Numbered from the stretch's first letter, positions 32,972 through 42,277 are shown. The stretch: 46,027 bases of DNA from JAHELQ01 sp965603365 (GCA_965603365.1 CBFDCR010000041.1:1-46027), one strand, 5' to 3'. The notes: a model not told the origin generated them from the sequence alone. Program-made: numbers and translations.

Positions 32972-34321
32972 CTATCGTTTGATGCTGTAGTCCCTCAACT
33001 TTTTGTAGAGAGTGGGGCGGGTGAGGCCTAAGAGTTGGGCAGTTTGCTGAATGTTGTAACTGGTCTTTTTTAGGGTATTGATGATATGGCCCTTTTCCAC
33101 TTCGTGGAGGGTCAGGTACTTTTTCTCTGTACTGCGGGATTTTCCGTAATTTAGTATCCTGGAAGGCAGATGTTCGGCTTTTATCGTGTTGCCGGAAACC
33201 AGGAGTGAGATTTCGGTAATAGTGTTCTTGAGCTCCCTGACGTTGCCGGGCCACTCAAAATTGGTGAGCAATTCGGCGGCTTCGTCGTCAATCCCTTCGA
33301 TACTTTTGGAGTGGGCAATATTGGAGATGTGAATGAAGTGTTTGGTCAACTGTATGATATCCTGCTTTCGTTTTTTGAGTTTAGGCAAATGGATTTTCAG
33401 CACGTTGATGCGGTAATATAGATCTTCTCGGAATTGCCCGCTTTCCATGACATCTTTAAGGTTTTTATTGGTGGCGGCAATCACGCGGACGTCGATGATT
33501 TTCGGTTTTTTGCTGTTCAGGGGGAATATTTCGTGCGATTCCATGACTCTTAACATTTTGGCCTGAATAGGCAAGGATAGTTCGGAAATTTCATCCAGAA
33601 AGATCGTACCGTTCTCTGCCAGCAAAAATTTGCCTGGATAGGGCCGCGTGGCACCGGTGAAGGCGCCGGCTTCGTAACCAAAAAATTCGGATTCCGCTAA
33701 ATTCTCCGGTATGGCGGCACAATTGACGGGGATAAACGTATTATTTTTCCTGGGTGAATGATTGTGGATGGCGCGGGCCAGCAGCTCTTTGCCGGTTCCG
33801 GTTTCGCCGGTAATTAATACCGTGCTGTTGGATGGAGCAATCTCGCCAGCCCGTTTCAGGACGTTTTCCATAATTTTGCTATGATAGATAATTTTTTCAA
33901 AGGAAGAGGCTGCACCGATATCGGTTTTCAGGTCGTGAAAGTTGTCCAATTTTCGGTTCACTTCTATGGCCTTGGCAACGGTGGCCAATAGGATGTCGCG
34001 GTCGACCGGCTTGGTCAGAAAGTCAAACACACCTTTTTTCATGGCAGTGACTGCGGTATCGATCTGGGCAGTCCCGGATACGACAATAATCCTGTTGGGA
34101 TTGATAAATGTATCCTCCTCCAGAATATCCAGACCCGATCCATCCGGAAAAGTAATATCCAGCAGGGCCAGGTCATAGGGCCTCTTGATCAGTTTTTTCT
34201 TTGCCTCTTCAATGAGGCCCGCCTCGTCAACCTCATAATCCCGGCGGGAAAGTACGCCTTTTAGCGTTTCCCGCAGCGACTCATCGTCTTCGATAATTAA
34301 AATTTTATTTTTTGTTTTCAT
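32972..34321 (-). CDS. Sigma-54-dependent response regulator (NtrC family)
   Basis: 449 residues: receiver domain with phospho-acceptor Asp55 (LALLDITFPDGSG) and Lys104; AAA+ domain with GETGTGKE (172-179), the sigma-54 contact loop GAFTGA, and FLDEISELS; Fis-type helix-turn-helix NIQQTAQLLGLTRPTLYKKL at the C-terminus. It activates RpoN promoters when phosphorylated. Its start lies 1 nt from the stop of the kinase gene, so the pair is one operon. Targets cannot be read from the window. Confidence 0.92.
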   Translation of the reverse strand: MKTKNKILIIEDDESLRETLKGVLSRRDYEVDEAGLIEEAKKKLIKRPYDLALLDITFPDGSGLDILEEDTFINPNRIIVVSGTAQIDTAVTAMKKGVFDFLTKPVDRDILLATVAKAIEVNRKLDNFHDLKTDIGAASSFEKIIYHSKIMENVLKRAGEIAPSNSTVLITGETGTGKELLARAIHNHSPRKNNTFIPVNCAAIPENLAESEFFGYEAGAFTGATRPYPGKFLLAENGTIFLDEISELSLPIQAKMLRVMESHEIFPLNSKKPKIIDVRVIAATNKNLKDVMESGQFREDLYYRINVLKIHLPKLKKRKQDIIQLTKHFIHISNIAHSKSIEGIDDEAAELLTNFEWPGNVRELKNTITEISLLVSGNTIKAEHLPSRILNYGKSRSTEKKYLTLHEVEKGHIINTLKKTSYNIQQTAQLLGLTRPTLYKKLRDYSIKR

Positions 34322-34322
34322 T

Positions 34323-35534
34323 TTAGTTCGTAGGTAAAACGATCAGGACCGTGGTCCCGTTTTCGTTGCTTTGAATTTCCAGATCACCTTTTAGGCTCTT
34401 CATAATTCCATAGGATATATAGAGCCCCAGGCCGGTACCCTCTCTTTTGGTGGTAAAAAAGGGCTCAAAGACTTTCTCTTTGATTTCATTGGGAATACCG
34501 GCACCGTTGTCATTCACCGAAATGATGATTCGGTCGCTTTTGGTAATATCTTTATATTCCTTGTAGGTTTTAATGATAATCCTGCCGTTATTTCCCACCG
34601 CATCAAAGGCATTGAATAGAATGTTGAGTAAAACTTGCTGGAGGCGGTTCTTGTCTGAGGTTGTGGCCAGGTCATTATCGATATCGGTGATAATTTGTGT
34701 ATCCGGGGGGTATCTTTTTTGGGGAATATCACCCAGCGTCTTTTCAACAAACTCTTTTAAAAGGATGGTTGCCATGGATATTTTTTGGAATTTGGAGAAA
34801 CTCAACAAAGAGTGCACAAAATTATTGATTTTATGAATTTCTTTGTTGATTTTTCGATAGGAATTTTCCAGATCCTTTTTGCTGAAGCTGAATAACAGGT
34901 CGTTCATCTCCTGAATTTCCAGCATGATGGTACTCAGGGGTGTTTTCAGTTCGTGGGAGATGGCGGCCACCATTTCTCCCAGTAGAACCAGGCGATCGAA
35001 TTTGAACAATTTATAATAATTCATGTCATTGCTCAGTTCGATACGTTTGATCTCAATAGTGGGAATAAAGATAGCACAGGCTATTTTGATTAATCGTTCG
35101 GCTGTTTTGAGATGCTTGCGGTATTTGGGATGACTCCAGGTAATGAGCAGCCCCCTAAAATAGTTGCGGTAGCGGAGGGGAAAGATCAGGTTCAGGTCAT
35201 ATCGGTCCAGAAAGTGATCGGTATCCCGGTTAAAGAGTTCACGGTGTAAATTGTTTTTCCCATCCAGATATATGGGTTCATGGCGGTGGGCAAAACTCTC
35301 GATGATGTTGGATTCTTCTTTTAACGACGAAATCTTTTCCGGATCGAGATTTTGGGAAAAGGGATTGAAAATATTTCCCACCCTCTCCCGGTAAAATATG
35401 ATGGTTTTTTTGAATTGAAAAACGTTGTCTATAATGCCTGTTAACAGGCCAAGAAAGTCTTCGATAGTATGGGGTGTGCTGATGGCGGCGTAAACTTCTT
35501 CAATAAACTTTCTTTCTTTATCAGCATTCATCAT
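34323..35534 (-). CDS. Sensor histidine kinase (GAF-like sensor, HisKA, HATPase)
   Basis: 403 residues without TM helices. Residues 1-165 resemble a GAF-like sensory domain. HisKA follows with the phosphorylated His194 (AAISHELKTPLST), then HATPase boxes: N-box, NDNGAGIP (G1), FEPFFTTKREGTGLGL (F and G2). It is a soluble kinase, suggesting a cytoplasmic signal. Two ATG codons begin the frame. The promoter at 35548-35576 would give a leader of only about 6 nt. Partner is the sigma-54 regulator downstream. Confidence 0.88.
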   Translation of the reverse strand: MMNADKERKFIEEVYAAISTPHTIEDFLGLLTGIIDNVFQFKKTIIFYRERVGNIFNPFSQNLDPEKISSLKEESNIIESFAHRHEPIYLDGKNNLHRELFNRDTDHFLDRYDLNLIFPLRYRNYFRGLLITWSHPKYRKHLKTAERLIKIACAIFIPTIEIKRIELSNDMNYYKLFKFDRLVLLGEMVAAISHELKTPLSTIMLEIQEMNDLLFSFSKKDLENSYRKINKEIHKINNFVHSLLSFSKFQKISMATILLKEFVEKTLGDIPQKRYPPDTQIITDIDNDLATTSDKNRLQQVLLNILFNAFDAVGNNGRIIIKTYKEYKDITKSDRIIISVNDNGAGIPNEIKEKVFEPFFTTKREGTGLGLYISYGIMKSLKGDLEIQSNENGTTVLIVLPTN

Positions 35535-35547
35535 TATATTTTATATA

Positions 35548-35576
35548 AATATACGATTATAGCAAATTGATGTCAA
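35548..35576 (-). promoter_or_regulatory. Promoter of the kinase-regulator operon
   Basis: Minus strand: TTGACA (35576-35571), 17-nt spacer, TATATT (35553-35548), 13 nt before the ATG. No Shine-Dalgarno is visible in the AT-rich leader. Confidence 0.6.
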
Positions 35577-35735
35577 CAAAAATTGTTCTCGCTTCCTTCT
35601 TTCGCTATAATCCATAATTTATAATTGTATATTTTAATATATTTTTACGTTTTGGTGAAGTATAAAGTTGGTTAAAAATAAAATTCTTCACGAAATAGTG
35701 GTATAATGAAACATAAAAGATCAGTGAGGTTAAAA

Positions 35736-36788
35736 ATGATTGAAGAAAAACGAGAAGACTCGGTTCCGGCAGAGGTAATCTGGCTGCATATGGACGAATT
35801 GATCCAGAAAGGGATGTCGGAATACCGGGTGTTCGATATGCTGGCGGGTTTAACGGTTCCTGCCGCCGATATCGATGGGATTCGGCGGATTCTCATTGAA
35901 CTGGTAGAGCTCAATATCGCCGAACAACTCAACCTGGGTGAGGAGATCGGCGCCGCGGCCCGGAAACTGCTGCAAAGGAGTTTTCAGCCGGGGAAATTGT
36001 TGTTTCAAACCTGGTGGGATTGCCTCGAGGCGGTGAAACCGGAGCGGAAATTGCTCAAACAGTTGGTCACCGATTTTGACGGCATCCTGGATCAAGTAAA
36101 ACCCTTCAGCCGGGAATACATAGAATTTTTGCCGTTGTTGTACAAAAGTTTCGGCAGTCAGGCCGAGCAGGTGATGCGGTCTTTGTCGGCTATTTTGACG
36201 AATGAAGTCCCCTCTGAGCAAATATCGGACTTTTTGGCTTTCCTGGAGCTGTACATTGGGTTTTCGCCGTATGAGTTATTTTCGGCGATCCTGCAGGTCG
36301 GTGCGGTGATGGCTGCCGCCGATGCCTCAATACAGGCGGAGTTTAAGGAGATATGCAACCCCGACGTGTTGCAGGAGAACCGGGAGGCCCAGAGGTTTGT
36401 TTTGGCGTTGGGAAGTAATCTCGAAAAGTTTCCCGGTGCCAATCGCCATCGTTTGCTGCGGCTGGGATTGTTGGTGGCCTTGAGTTCTCTCAGCAGCGCC
36501 TCTTTTGTGCAGTCAAAAATTGAAGTCAGTATGGGGAAACTGCCGGCAGAATCGAAGGCGGCCTACCTGGATGCCCTATTTGACATCATCTCCCATGCAG
36601 GTATCGGCCTGGTGGGCTTTTGTCTCGGCGATTTAGCCGACCTGTTTGCCGCCCATCCCCAAAAGACCCGGGACTATGCCCAGGTTATCACCGCCATTGC
36701 CGCCAGGTACGGACCCCAGGCGGCCTCTTGTTTTGTAGGAAAAAAGACGGCGGCAGCTAAAGATTATATTGAAAAAGTCTTTCATTAA
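35736..36788 (+). CDS. Hypothetical alpha-helical protein, 350 residues
   Basis: Not recognised. The start at 35736 follows GAGG by 6 nt; the more upstream ATG at 35706 overlaps a TATAAT box (35702-35707) and would precede transcription. The protein is nearly all helical, with regular 30-40-residue helical pairs (LLRLGLLVALSSLSSASFVQ, AYLDALFDIISHAGIGLVG), suggesting a HEAT-like or solenoid scaffold. No catalytic motif or TM helix is visible. Neighbours are a two-component operon (divergent) and acs (downstream, own promoter). Confidence 0.65.
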   Translation: MIEEKREDSVPAEVIWLHMDELIQKGMSEYRVFDMLAGLTVPAADIDGIRRILIELVELNIAEQLNLGEEIGAAARKLLQRSFQPGKLLFQTWWDCLEAVKPERKLLKQLVTDFDGILDQVKPFSREYIEFLPLLYKSFGSQAEQVMRSLSAILTNEVPSEQISDFLAFLELYIGFSPYELFSAILQVGAVMAAADASIQAEFKEICNPDVLQENREAQRFVLALGSNLEKFPGANRHRLLRLGLLVALSSLSSASFVQSKIEVSMGKLPAESKAAYLDALFDIISHAGIGLVGFCLGDLADLFAAHPQKTRDYAQVITAIAARYGPQAASCFVGKKTAAAKDYIEKVFH

Positions 36789-36822
36789 TAAAAGATTCTA
36801 TCTGGATTTACCGGCTATTTTC

Positions 36823-36851
36823 TTGACATTTCCCGGATTTTATTTTATAAG
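36823..36851 (+). promoter_or_regulatory. Promoter of acs-acp-kbl
   Basis: TTGACA (36823-36828), 17-nt spacer, TATAAG (36846-36851). The predicted 5' leader is about 98 nt, AT-rich, ending in AAAGGAGG before the ATG at 36957; no riboswitch-like fold is evident to me. Confidence 0.65.
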
Positions 36852-36956
36852 ATAAATTATCTATTATGAATATTTAATGTTGTATTGTATTATCGAGAAT
36901 GTTTCTAAAAACGGAAAAATCGAACATAAATACGCCCCAAAGGAGGAAATTTACAG

Positions 36957-38663
36957 ATGAGTAATATGGGTTCTTACGAAGAAATGAGGCAGAAATTCAA
37001 ATGGGAAATTTCTGAAAACGAACTGGGCTACCACAAAGGAGATAAGATCAACATCGGTTACTACTGCAGCGACCGGATCTGTGAAATGGGTAAGGCTGAC
37101 AGGCTGGCCCTGGTCTGGCAGGGACATGCCGGTGAACTCAAAAAGTATACCTTCGACGACATGCGGGTGTTAACCAATACCATCGCCCATTATCTAACGG
37201 AATTGGGTGTCGGGCCGGGGGAGCGGGTCTGTCTCTTCCTGGACAAAGTCCCGGAATTGTATTTTGGCTTTTTAGGCATATTAAAGATGGGTGCCATTGC
37301 CCAGCCCCTGTTTTCGGCCTTTGGCGGCGAATCCCTGTTTACCCGCCTGGAGGATGCCGGGACTGCGGTCATCCTGACCCAGAAGAAACACCTGGGCAAG
37401 GTGAGAAAGATAAAAGACGATCTGCCCAAACTGCGGCATATCGTGGTGGTGGACGACGACGGCAAGAAACCGCTGCGGGAGCGGGAGCAGGCCTTCTCTA
37501 TGGAGGAGGCGAAAAGGGTGGAGACCGTTAAGATCTATCCCTCCTATGCCGAGACCCCGTCGGTGCTGCACTATACATCCGGTACCACCGGCCAGCCCAA
37601 GGGTGCGCAGCATGTGCACTATTCGCTGATCTCCCAGTACATCACCGCCAGGTATGTGCTGGATTTAACCGACGACGACATATATTGGTGTACCGCCGAT
37701 CCCGGCTGGGTCACCGGTACATCCTACGGCATCATCGGTCCCTGGGCCAATGGGGTGACCCAGTGTGTGCTGGATTCCGGTTTTAAGGCGGAGACCTGGT
37801 ATCGGTTTATCCAGGATCACAGGGTCACCGTCTGGTACTCGGCCCCCACCGCCATCCGCTCCCTGATGAAGGTGGGTGAGGAGGCGGTCAAACAGTTCGA
37901 TCTCTCCTCGCTGCGGCATATGTGCAGCGTGGGCGAACCCCTGAATGCCGAGGCGGTGATATGGTCCAAAGAGACCTTTGGCCTGGCCTTTCACGACACC
38001 TTCTGGCAGACCGAGACCGGCAGCATGGTGATCTGCAACTACCCGGACATGAAGATCAAACCCGGGTCCATGGGCAAGCCCTTTCCCGGCATCGAGGCTG
38101 CGGTAGTGGATCCCAGGACCCATGAGCCGCTGCAGAAAAACGGGACGGTGGGCCTGATTGCCCTCAAACCCGGCTGGCCCTCCATGTTCAGGACCTATTG
38201 GAACAACGAGGCGGTCTACAGAAGCAAATTTATAAACGGCTGGTACGTGTGCGGCGACCGGGCCAGCATCGATGAGGACGGCTACTTCTGGTTCGTGGGC
38301 CGCGACGACGATGTCATCAACACCGGCGGCCACCTGGTGGGCCCCTTCGAGATCGAATCTGCCCTGCTGGAGCATGAGGCGGTGGCGGAGTCGGCGGTGG
38401 TGGGCAAGCCGGACCCCGTCAACATGGAGGTCGTTAAAGCCTTTATCACCCTGAACCCCGGGTTTGAGGGGTCCAAAGATCTTGAACTGGTCATCATGAA
38501 CTTCGTGCGCAAGAAATTGTCCCCCTTAGCCATGCCCCAGGAGATCGAGTTTGTCGAATCCCTGCCCAAGACCCGCAGCGGCAAGATCATGCGCCGACTG
38601 CTGCGGGCAAAGGAGTGGGGCGAGGAGATCGGCGACACCTCCACCCTGGAAGACGATGAATAA
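36957..38663 (+). CDS. acsA: Acetyl-CoA synthetase-like AMP-forming acyl-CoA ligase
   Basis: 568 residues. Motifs: LHYTSGTTGQPKGAQHVH (P-loop), YWCTADPGWVTGTSYGI and FWQTETGSMV (acetyl-CoA synthetase-type A5), GWYVCGDRASIDEDGYFWF (A7), RDDDVINTGGHLVGPFEIES (A8), and the acetylatable lysine in TRSGKIMRRLL. Length and motifs fit the shorter AcsA type found in Bacillus-like enzymes. It converts acetate or another short acid plus CoA to acyl-CoA. The acyl carrier protein gene follows by 27 bp. Confidence 0.87.
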   Translation: MSNMGSYEEMRQKFKWEISENELGYHKGDKINIGYYCSDRICEMGKADRLALVWQGHAGELKKYTFDDMRVLTNTIAHYLTELGVGPGERVCLFLDKVPELYFGFLGILKMGAIAQPLFSAFGGESLFTRLEDAGTAVILTQKKHLGKVRKIKDDLPKLRHIVVVDDDGKKPLREREQAFSMEEAKRVETVKIYPSYAETPSVLHYTSGTTGQPKGAQHVHYSLISQYITARYVLDLTDDDIYWCTADPGWVTGTSYGIIGPWANGVTQCVLDSGFKAETWYRFIQDHRVTVWYSAPTAIRSLMKVGEEAVKQFDLSSLRHMCSVGEPLNAEAVIWSKETFGLAFHDTFWQTETGSMVICNYPDMKIKPGSMGKPFPGIEAAVVDPRTHEPLQKNGTVGLIALKPGWPSMFRTYWNNEAVYRSKFINGWYVCGDRASIDEDGYFWFVGRDDDVINTGGHLVGPFEIESALLEHEAVAESAVVGKPDPVNMEVVKAFITLNPGFEGSKDLELVIMNFVRKKLSPLAMPQEIEFVESLPKTRSGKIMRRLLRAKEWGEEIGDTSTLEDDE

Positions 38664-38690
38664 TTATAAAATAAAAAAAAGGAGATTAAC

Positions 38691-38948
38691 ATGGCGGAAG
38701 ATTTAAAAGACATTATCTTAGATTACGTGAAAGAGGAATACCTGGATGAGGACGAGGACGATATGGAGCTGACCCATGACACCAAATTGATATCCAGCGG
38801 CATCGTGGATTCCTTTTCCATGGTCTCTTTGAAACGTTTCCTGGAAAACAAATACGACCTTCAGATACCCGATGCCAAAGCCACCCCCGAAGCCTTCGAT
38901 TCGGTGAATAGTATTGTCGAACTATTGAAGGAATTTGGGGTAGAATAG
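38691..38948 (+). CDS. Acyl carrier protein
   Basis: 85 residues, strongly acidic. The phosphopantetheine-attachment site is Ser41 in SSGIVDSFSMVSLKRFL, which differs from the DSL of fatty-acid-synthase ACPs. GGAG precedes the ATG. Located between an acyl-CoA ligase and an alpha-oxoamine synthase, it is probably a dedicated carrier rather than the housekeeping AcpP. Confidence 0.85.
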   Translation: MAEDLKDIILDYVKEEYLDEDEDDMELTHDTKLISSGIVDSFSMVSLKRFLENKYDLQIPDAKATPEAFDSVNSIVELLKEFGVE

Positions 38949-38957
38949 GGGATTATC

Positions 38958-40205
38958 ATGGCCTTTTCAGACGAAGTTAGAAATATTTACCGGAAAGAGC
39001 TGGGGGATATCCGGGAGGCGGGATTATTTAAAGAGGAGCGCATCATCCATGCGCCCCAGGGTTCCGAGATTGACGTGGTCTTCCCGGTGGGTTCGGGCAA
39101 GAAACATGTAATCAATATGTGTGCCAACAACTACCTGGGGCTCTCCTCCCACCCGGATGTGGTCAAGGCTGCCCATGCGGGGCTGGATGTTCGCGGCTAC
39201 GGCATGTCGTCGGTGCGGTTTATCTGCGGCACCCAGGATATTCACAAGGAGCTGGAGGATAAGCTGAGCGAATTTCTGGGCACTGAAGATACCGTCCTGT
39301 TTCCCTCCTGCATGGATGCCAATGCCGGGGTGTTTGAGGCGGTCCTCACCGAGGAGGATGTGATGATTGCCGACCGGCTGGTGCATGCTTCCATAGTGGA
39401 CGGCATGCGGCTGTGCAAGGCCATGCAGGATACCTTTAAACACTCCAATATGGATCACCTGGAGAAAAAACTGCAGTTGCACCAGGATAGGCGGTTGAGG
39501 CTGATTATTACCGACGGTTCCTTCTCCATGGACGGCGATCTGGCCAGATTGGACGAGATCGTCAAGCTGGCGGAGAAGTACAATGCCATGGTCCTGGTAG
39601 ACGACTCCCATGCCACCGGCTTTATCGGCAAAACCGGCCGGGGCACCCACGAACATTTCGGCGTGGTGGGCAAGATCGATATCATCACCACCACCTTAGG
39701 AAAAGCATTGGGCGGTGCTTCCGGCGGCTGTGTCGCCGGCCGGCGGGAGATCGTAGAGATGTGCCGCCAGCGGGCCAGGCCCTACCTGTTTTCCAACACC
39801 ATCGCGCCGGTGGTGGTGGCCGGTGCCAATGCGGTGCTGGATATCATTTCCAAAACCACCGAGCGGAGGGATAAACTGGAGAAAAATAGCGAATTCTGGC
39901 GCCGGGGCTTAACCGAGGCCGGGTTTATCATCAAGGAGGGGGAGACGCCGATTGTACCGGTCATGCTCTTCAATGCCAAACTCTCCCAGGACTTTGCCCG
40001 GGATCTCTACGAGGATGGGATCTACGCCATCGGCTTCTTCTTCCCCGTAGTGCCCAAGGGCCAGGCCCGCATCCGCACCCAACTGTCCGCCGCCCACGAC
40101 ATGGCTCACCTGGAAAAGGCTTTAGACGCCTTCATCAAGGTGGGCAAGAAGTACGACATCCTCCACAAGACCAAACAAGAGATCATCGACAAATACGGCA
40201 ATTAG
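38958..40205 (+). CDS. kbl: Glycine C-acetyltransferase (2-amino-3-ketobutyrate CoA ligase)
   Basis: 415 residues of the alpha-oxoamine synthase family. The pattern is specifically Kbl-like: AGLFKEERII, INMCANNYLGLSSHPDV, VRFICGTQDIHKELE (86-100), VDDSHATGFIGKTGRG, and the PLP lysine Lys249 in TTTLGKALGGASGG; FFPVVPKGQARIRTQLSAAH closes the domain. Kbl makes glycine and acetyl-CoA from 2-amino-3-ketobutyrate; the threonine dehydrogenase usually beside it is absent. The co-operonic ligase and carrier protein leave open that it instead condenses an acyl thioester with an amino acid. Confidence 0.85.
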   Translation: MAFSDEVRNIYRKELGDIREAGLFKEERIIHAPQGSEIDVVFPVGSGKKHVINMCANNYLGLSSHPDVVKAAHAGLDVRGYGMSSVRFICGTQDIHKELEDKLSEFLGTEDTVLFPSCMDANAGVFEAVLTEEDVMIADRLVHASIVDGMRLCKAMQDTFKHSNMDHLEKKLQLHQDRRLRLIITDGSFSMDGDLARLDEIVKLAEKYNAMVLVDDSHATGFIGKTGRGTHEHFGVVGKIDIITTTLGKALGGASGGCVAGRREIVEMCRQRARPYLFSNTIAPVVVAGANAVLDIISKTTERRDKLEKNSEFWRRGLTEAGFIIKEGETPIVPVMLFNAKLSQDFARDLYEDGIYAIGFFFPVVPKGQARIRTQLSAAHDMAHLEKALDAFIKVGKKYDILHKTKQEIIDKYGN

Positions 40206-40291
40206 TTTTAGCCATAAACCGTTTCACTGTTTTTGTCAGGCAATACCTTTTCTAGAAGTTCGTATACCAATATAAGGAGTAAATAGAAAAA

Positions 40292-41422
40292 ATGCCAAAG
40301 AAGGGAAAAAGAGTGCTATTGGTTTTGGCTGTTGCCTGGTGGTGTGGATTATTTGAAATTTATGCCTTAAACGACATTCAACTCAAGGAATCGACGAAAC
40401 TTAAACTGGATCTGATCCTCAGGACAAACTGTATCAATGATCAGCGTATTTACTGGAGCGGGCTTGAGTTTAGTTTTGGTGTAGAGGCCATGATTGGGGC
40501 GGTGGTCGAGAAAAAATTTAACTGGGGATCGTTAAGTTTGGAAAATGAATTTTTACTGAACCAACCCTTTGGGGACAATATCTTGAAGGATGAAGAACGG
40601 AGTCAGTACCTGGCGAACTTTTCGGTTGACTCTTTAGCCATTTCCAAACTCAACCTGCAAATCCGTGTCGGGGATTTAAAAATTAAAATTGGCAAGGCCG
40701 AGACACCCTTCGGCAGAACATTTTTTCCTGTGTTTTCAAACAATTTTAATTTTGGCTCCCCTTTTATTCGCTCGGAGGCCATACTATGGCGGGAGACAGG
40801 AATTTTTATTCGCTATAAGCTCGGCATATTGATGTTCGATCTGGCGGCGGTGAATGGTGGGGAAAATAGGGACACCAATTCCGGCAAGGGGGGGGTTTTT
40901 CGTCTGGGTTTGGAAGGAAAAAAATGGGGAGTGGGGATCTCCCACAAAGTTCATGATGGCGTCGGCTCTGAATGGCAAAAAGTATACAAAGGTCACTCCG
41001 GTGTTGATTTCAGGCTGGAGTTCTCCCCTTTAATTTTTTCAGGTGAATTGATATATGACCGGTACGGCTTCCACCGGGCATTTGACGAGAATGATATATT
41101 CTGGCCCACCAGTATATATTATCGGGACGTATTTTATCAGTCTAAAACACCGATCAGCGGTGTGGGTGGGTATATTAACCTGATGTACCGGTCTGCAAAA
41201 TGGATTTTAAATCTTAATTACGGGGAGTATTATCCCCAGGAGATCGGCAATATTTATCACGATACCCCCAATAAGCGGGGCATTGTCAAATTGGCTTACA
41301 ACTTCGGTGAAGAGTTCTGGATGTTCCTGGTGGGGATCCTTGAAAACCAGAGACCCAGGGAACCCTGGCGTTCCGGCGCCAAACCCTTTGCCGGCATGTT
41401 GAGCTTCGAATACCGCCTGTAA
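40292..41422 (+). CDS. Outer-membrane beta-barrel (porin-like) protein
   Basis: 376 residues. Signal peptide VLLVLAVAWWCGLFEIYA. The mature protein is a run of amphipathic strands with aromatic girdles (FNWGSLSLENEFLLNQPFG, LQIRVGDLKIKIGKAETPFG, WGVGISHKVHDG) and terminates in the outer-membrane signature FEYRL, an acceptable BamA-type C-terminal strand. AAGGAG precedes the ATG. The pattern GKAETPFGRTFFP recalls phosphate- or sugar-porin families, but the substrate is unknown. Confidence 0.7.
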   Translation: MPKKGKRVLLVLAVAWWCGLFEIYALNDIQLKESTKLKLDLILRTNCINDQRIYWSGLEFSFGVEAMIGAVVEKKFNWGSLSLENEFLLNQPFGDNILKDEERSQYLANFSVDSLAISKLNLQIRVGDLKIKIGKAETPFGRTFFPVFSNNFNFGSPFIRSEAILWRETGIFIRYKLGILMFDLAAVNGGENRDTNSGKGGVFRLGLEGKKWGVGISHKVHDGVGSEWQKVYKGHSGVDFRLEFSPLIFSGELIYDRYGFHRAFDENDIFWPTSIYYRDVFYQSKTPISGVGGYINLMYRSAKWILNLNYGEYYPQEIGNIYHDTPNKRGIVKLAYNFGEEFWMFLVGILENQRPREPWRSGAKPFAGMLSFEYRL

Positions 41423-41504
41423 AAATCCCGCCTCCCCCCCCGATACAAAGCGACTGCGAATGTTATCCAAAGAGGGTATCGACCAGATCTTCTTCTGGTA
41501 TATC

Positions 41505-41664
41505 TTATAAACTGTCGAAATGGCAGTCGATGGCGTCTTTGATATTCTTTTTTAACTCTTCTTTGGTATCGCCTTGAGTAATAAATAGAGTGTCCCAATG
41601 CCCGGGCGCTGAAGCCGCCCTCGGAGTCATCCTCGATTAAGAAAATGATCTCTTTAATTTCCAT
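41505..41664 (-). pseudogene. Frameshifted HicB-like antitoxin-type gene
   Basis: Frame 1 reads MEIKEIIFLIEDDSEGGFSARALGHSI, the N-terminus of small HicB-like proteins (quoted start: MEIKEIIFLIEDD). A single extra base in the run at about 41585 shifts the frame. In the next frame ITQGDTKEELKKNIKDAIDC continues the family and ends in HFDSL and a stop at 41505. It begins 1 nt after the CBS-gene stop. It could be a genuine pseudogene or a single-base assembly error. Confidence 0.65.
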
Positions 41665-41665
41665 A

Positions 41666-42109
41666 TTACTGGTCCCAGTGGCCGGCGATGTATTCGGCTA
41701 AGTTGTTGATGGTGACCTTTTGATCCTTGATCATCCGTTTGGCCAGGTCGCCGATCGATACCAGGCCCAGCAGTTTTTTGTCCTGGAATACCGGCAGGTG
41801 GCGGCAACTCTTTTCTCCCATCACCGCCAGCCCCTCTTCTAAGCTAGCCTCCGGCGTAATGTAGGCGATCTTCTCCGTCATCACCGCCCTAACCGGCGTT
41901 TCCTTTGAGGAGAGCCCCTTCACGATGATTTTTTTCATGTAGTCCCGTTCGGTGAAGATGCCCTCTAACTGTTCTCCCTCCATGACCAGCATGGCGCCGA
42001 TATCTTTCTCAACCATTAAGCGGATCGCCTCCAAAACGGTGGTGTCCGGCGTGACGGAAACGATCTGTCTCTCTTTTTCTTTCAGGATGTCTGCGACTTT
42101 AGTCTCCAT
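41666..42109 (-). CDS. CBS-domain pair protein
   Basis: 147 residues forming two CBS motifs: residues ~12-60 (IVSVTPDTTVLEAIRLMVEKDIGAMLVM) and ~75-125 (IAYITPEASLEEGLAVMGEKSCRHLPVF), each followed by the conserved LEGIFTERD / LLGLVSIGD turn. No fused effector domain. Stand-alone CBS proteins bind adenine nucleotides and regulate partner proteins. AGAGG precedes the ATG, and TTGTTA-N18-TATAAT (42174-42145) forms its promoter. Confidence 0.88.
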   Translation of the reverse strand: METKVADILKEKERQIVSVTPDTTVLEAIRLMVEKDIGAMLVMEGEQLEGIFTERDYMKKIIVKGLSSKETPVRAVMTEKIAYITPEASLEEGLAVMGEKSCRHLPVFQDKKLLGLVSIGDLAKRMIKDQKVTINNLAEYIAGHWDQ

Positions 42110-42199
42110 GATTGGCCTCTATTGATCCTGGATTTATAATTCTTATTATAACACAAGTTGGGGATGGATAACAATGACTATCCGGCGCCAAAGCGGGGA

Positions 42200-42229
42200 G
42201 GGGCGGCCCACCGGGGCCGCCCCTTTTTT
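42200..42229 (+). terminator. Strong intrinsic terminator, plus orientation
   Basis: A perfect 9-bp GC stem, GGGGCGGCC (42200-42208) with GGCCGCCCC (42215-42223), a 6-nt loop and six T residues (42224-42229). The U-tract is on the plus strand, but both flanking genes are on the minus strand, so it terminates antisense transcripts or transcripts from the distant porin gene. Confidence 0.85.
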
Positions 42230-42277
42230 GTCTACCCGCGTGTAACCTATAACGTATAACTTACAGTATCGGGAAAC

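Noticed and set aside
35706..35735. Upstream ATG for the 350-residue hypothetical gene
   Set aside because: It overlaps the TATAAT box at 35702-35707; the ATG at 35736 has a ribosome binding site.
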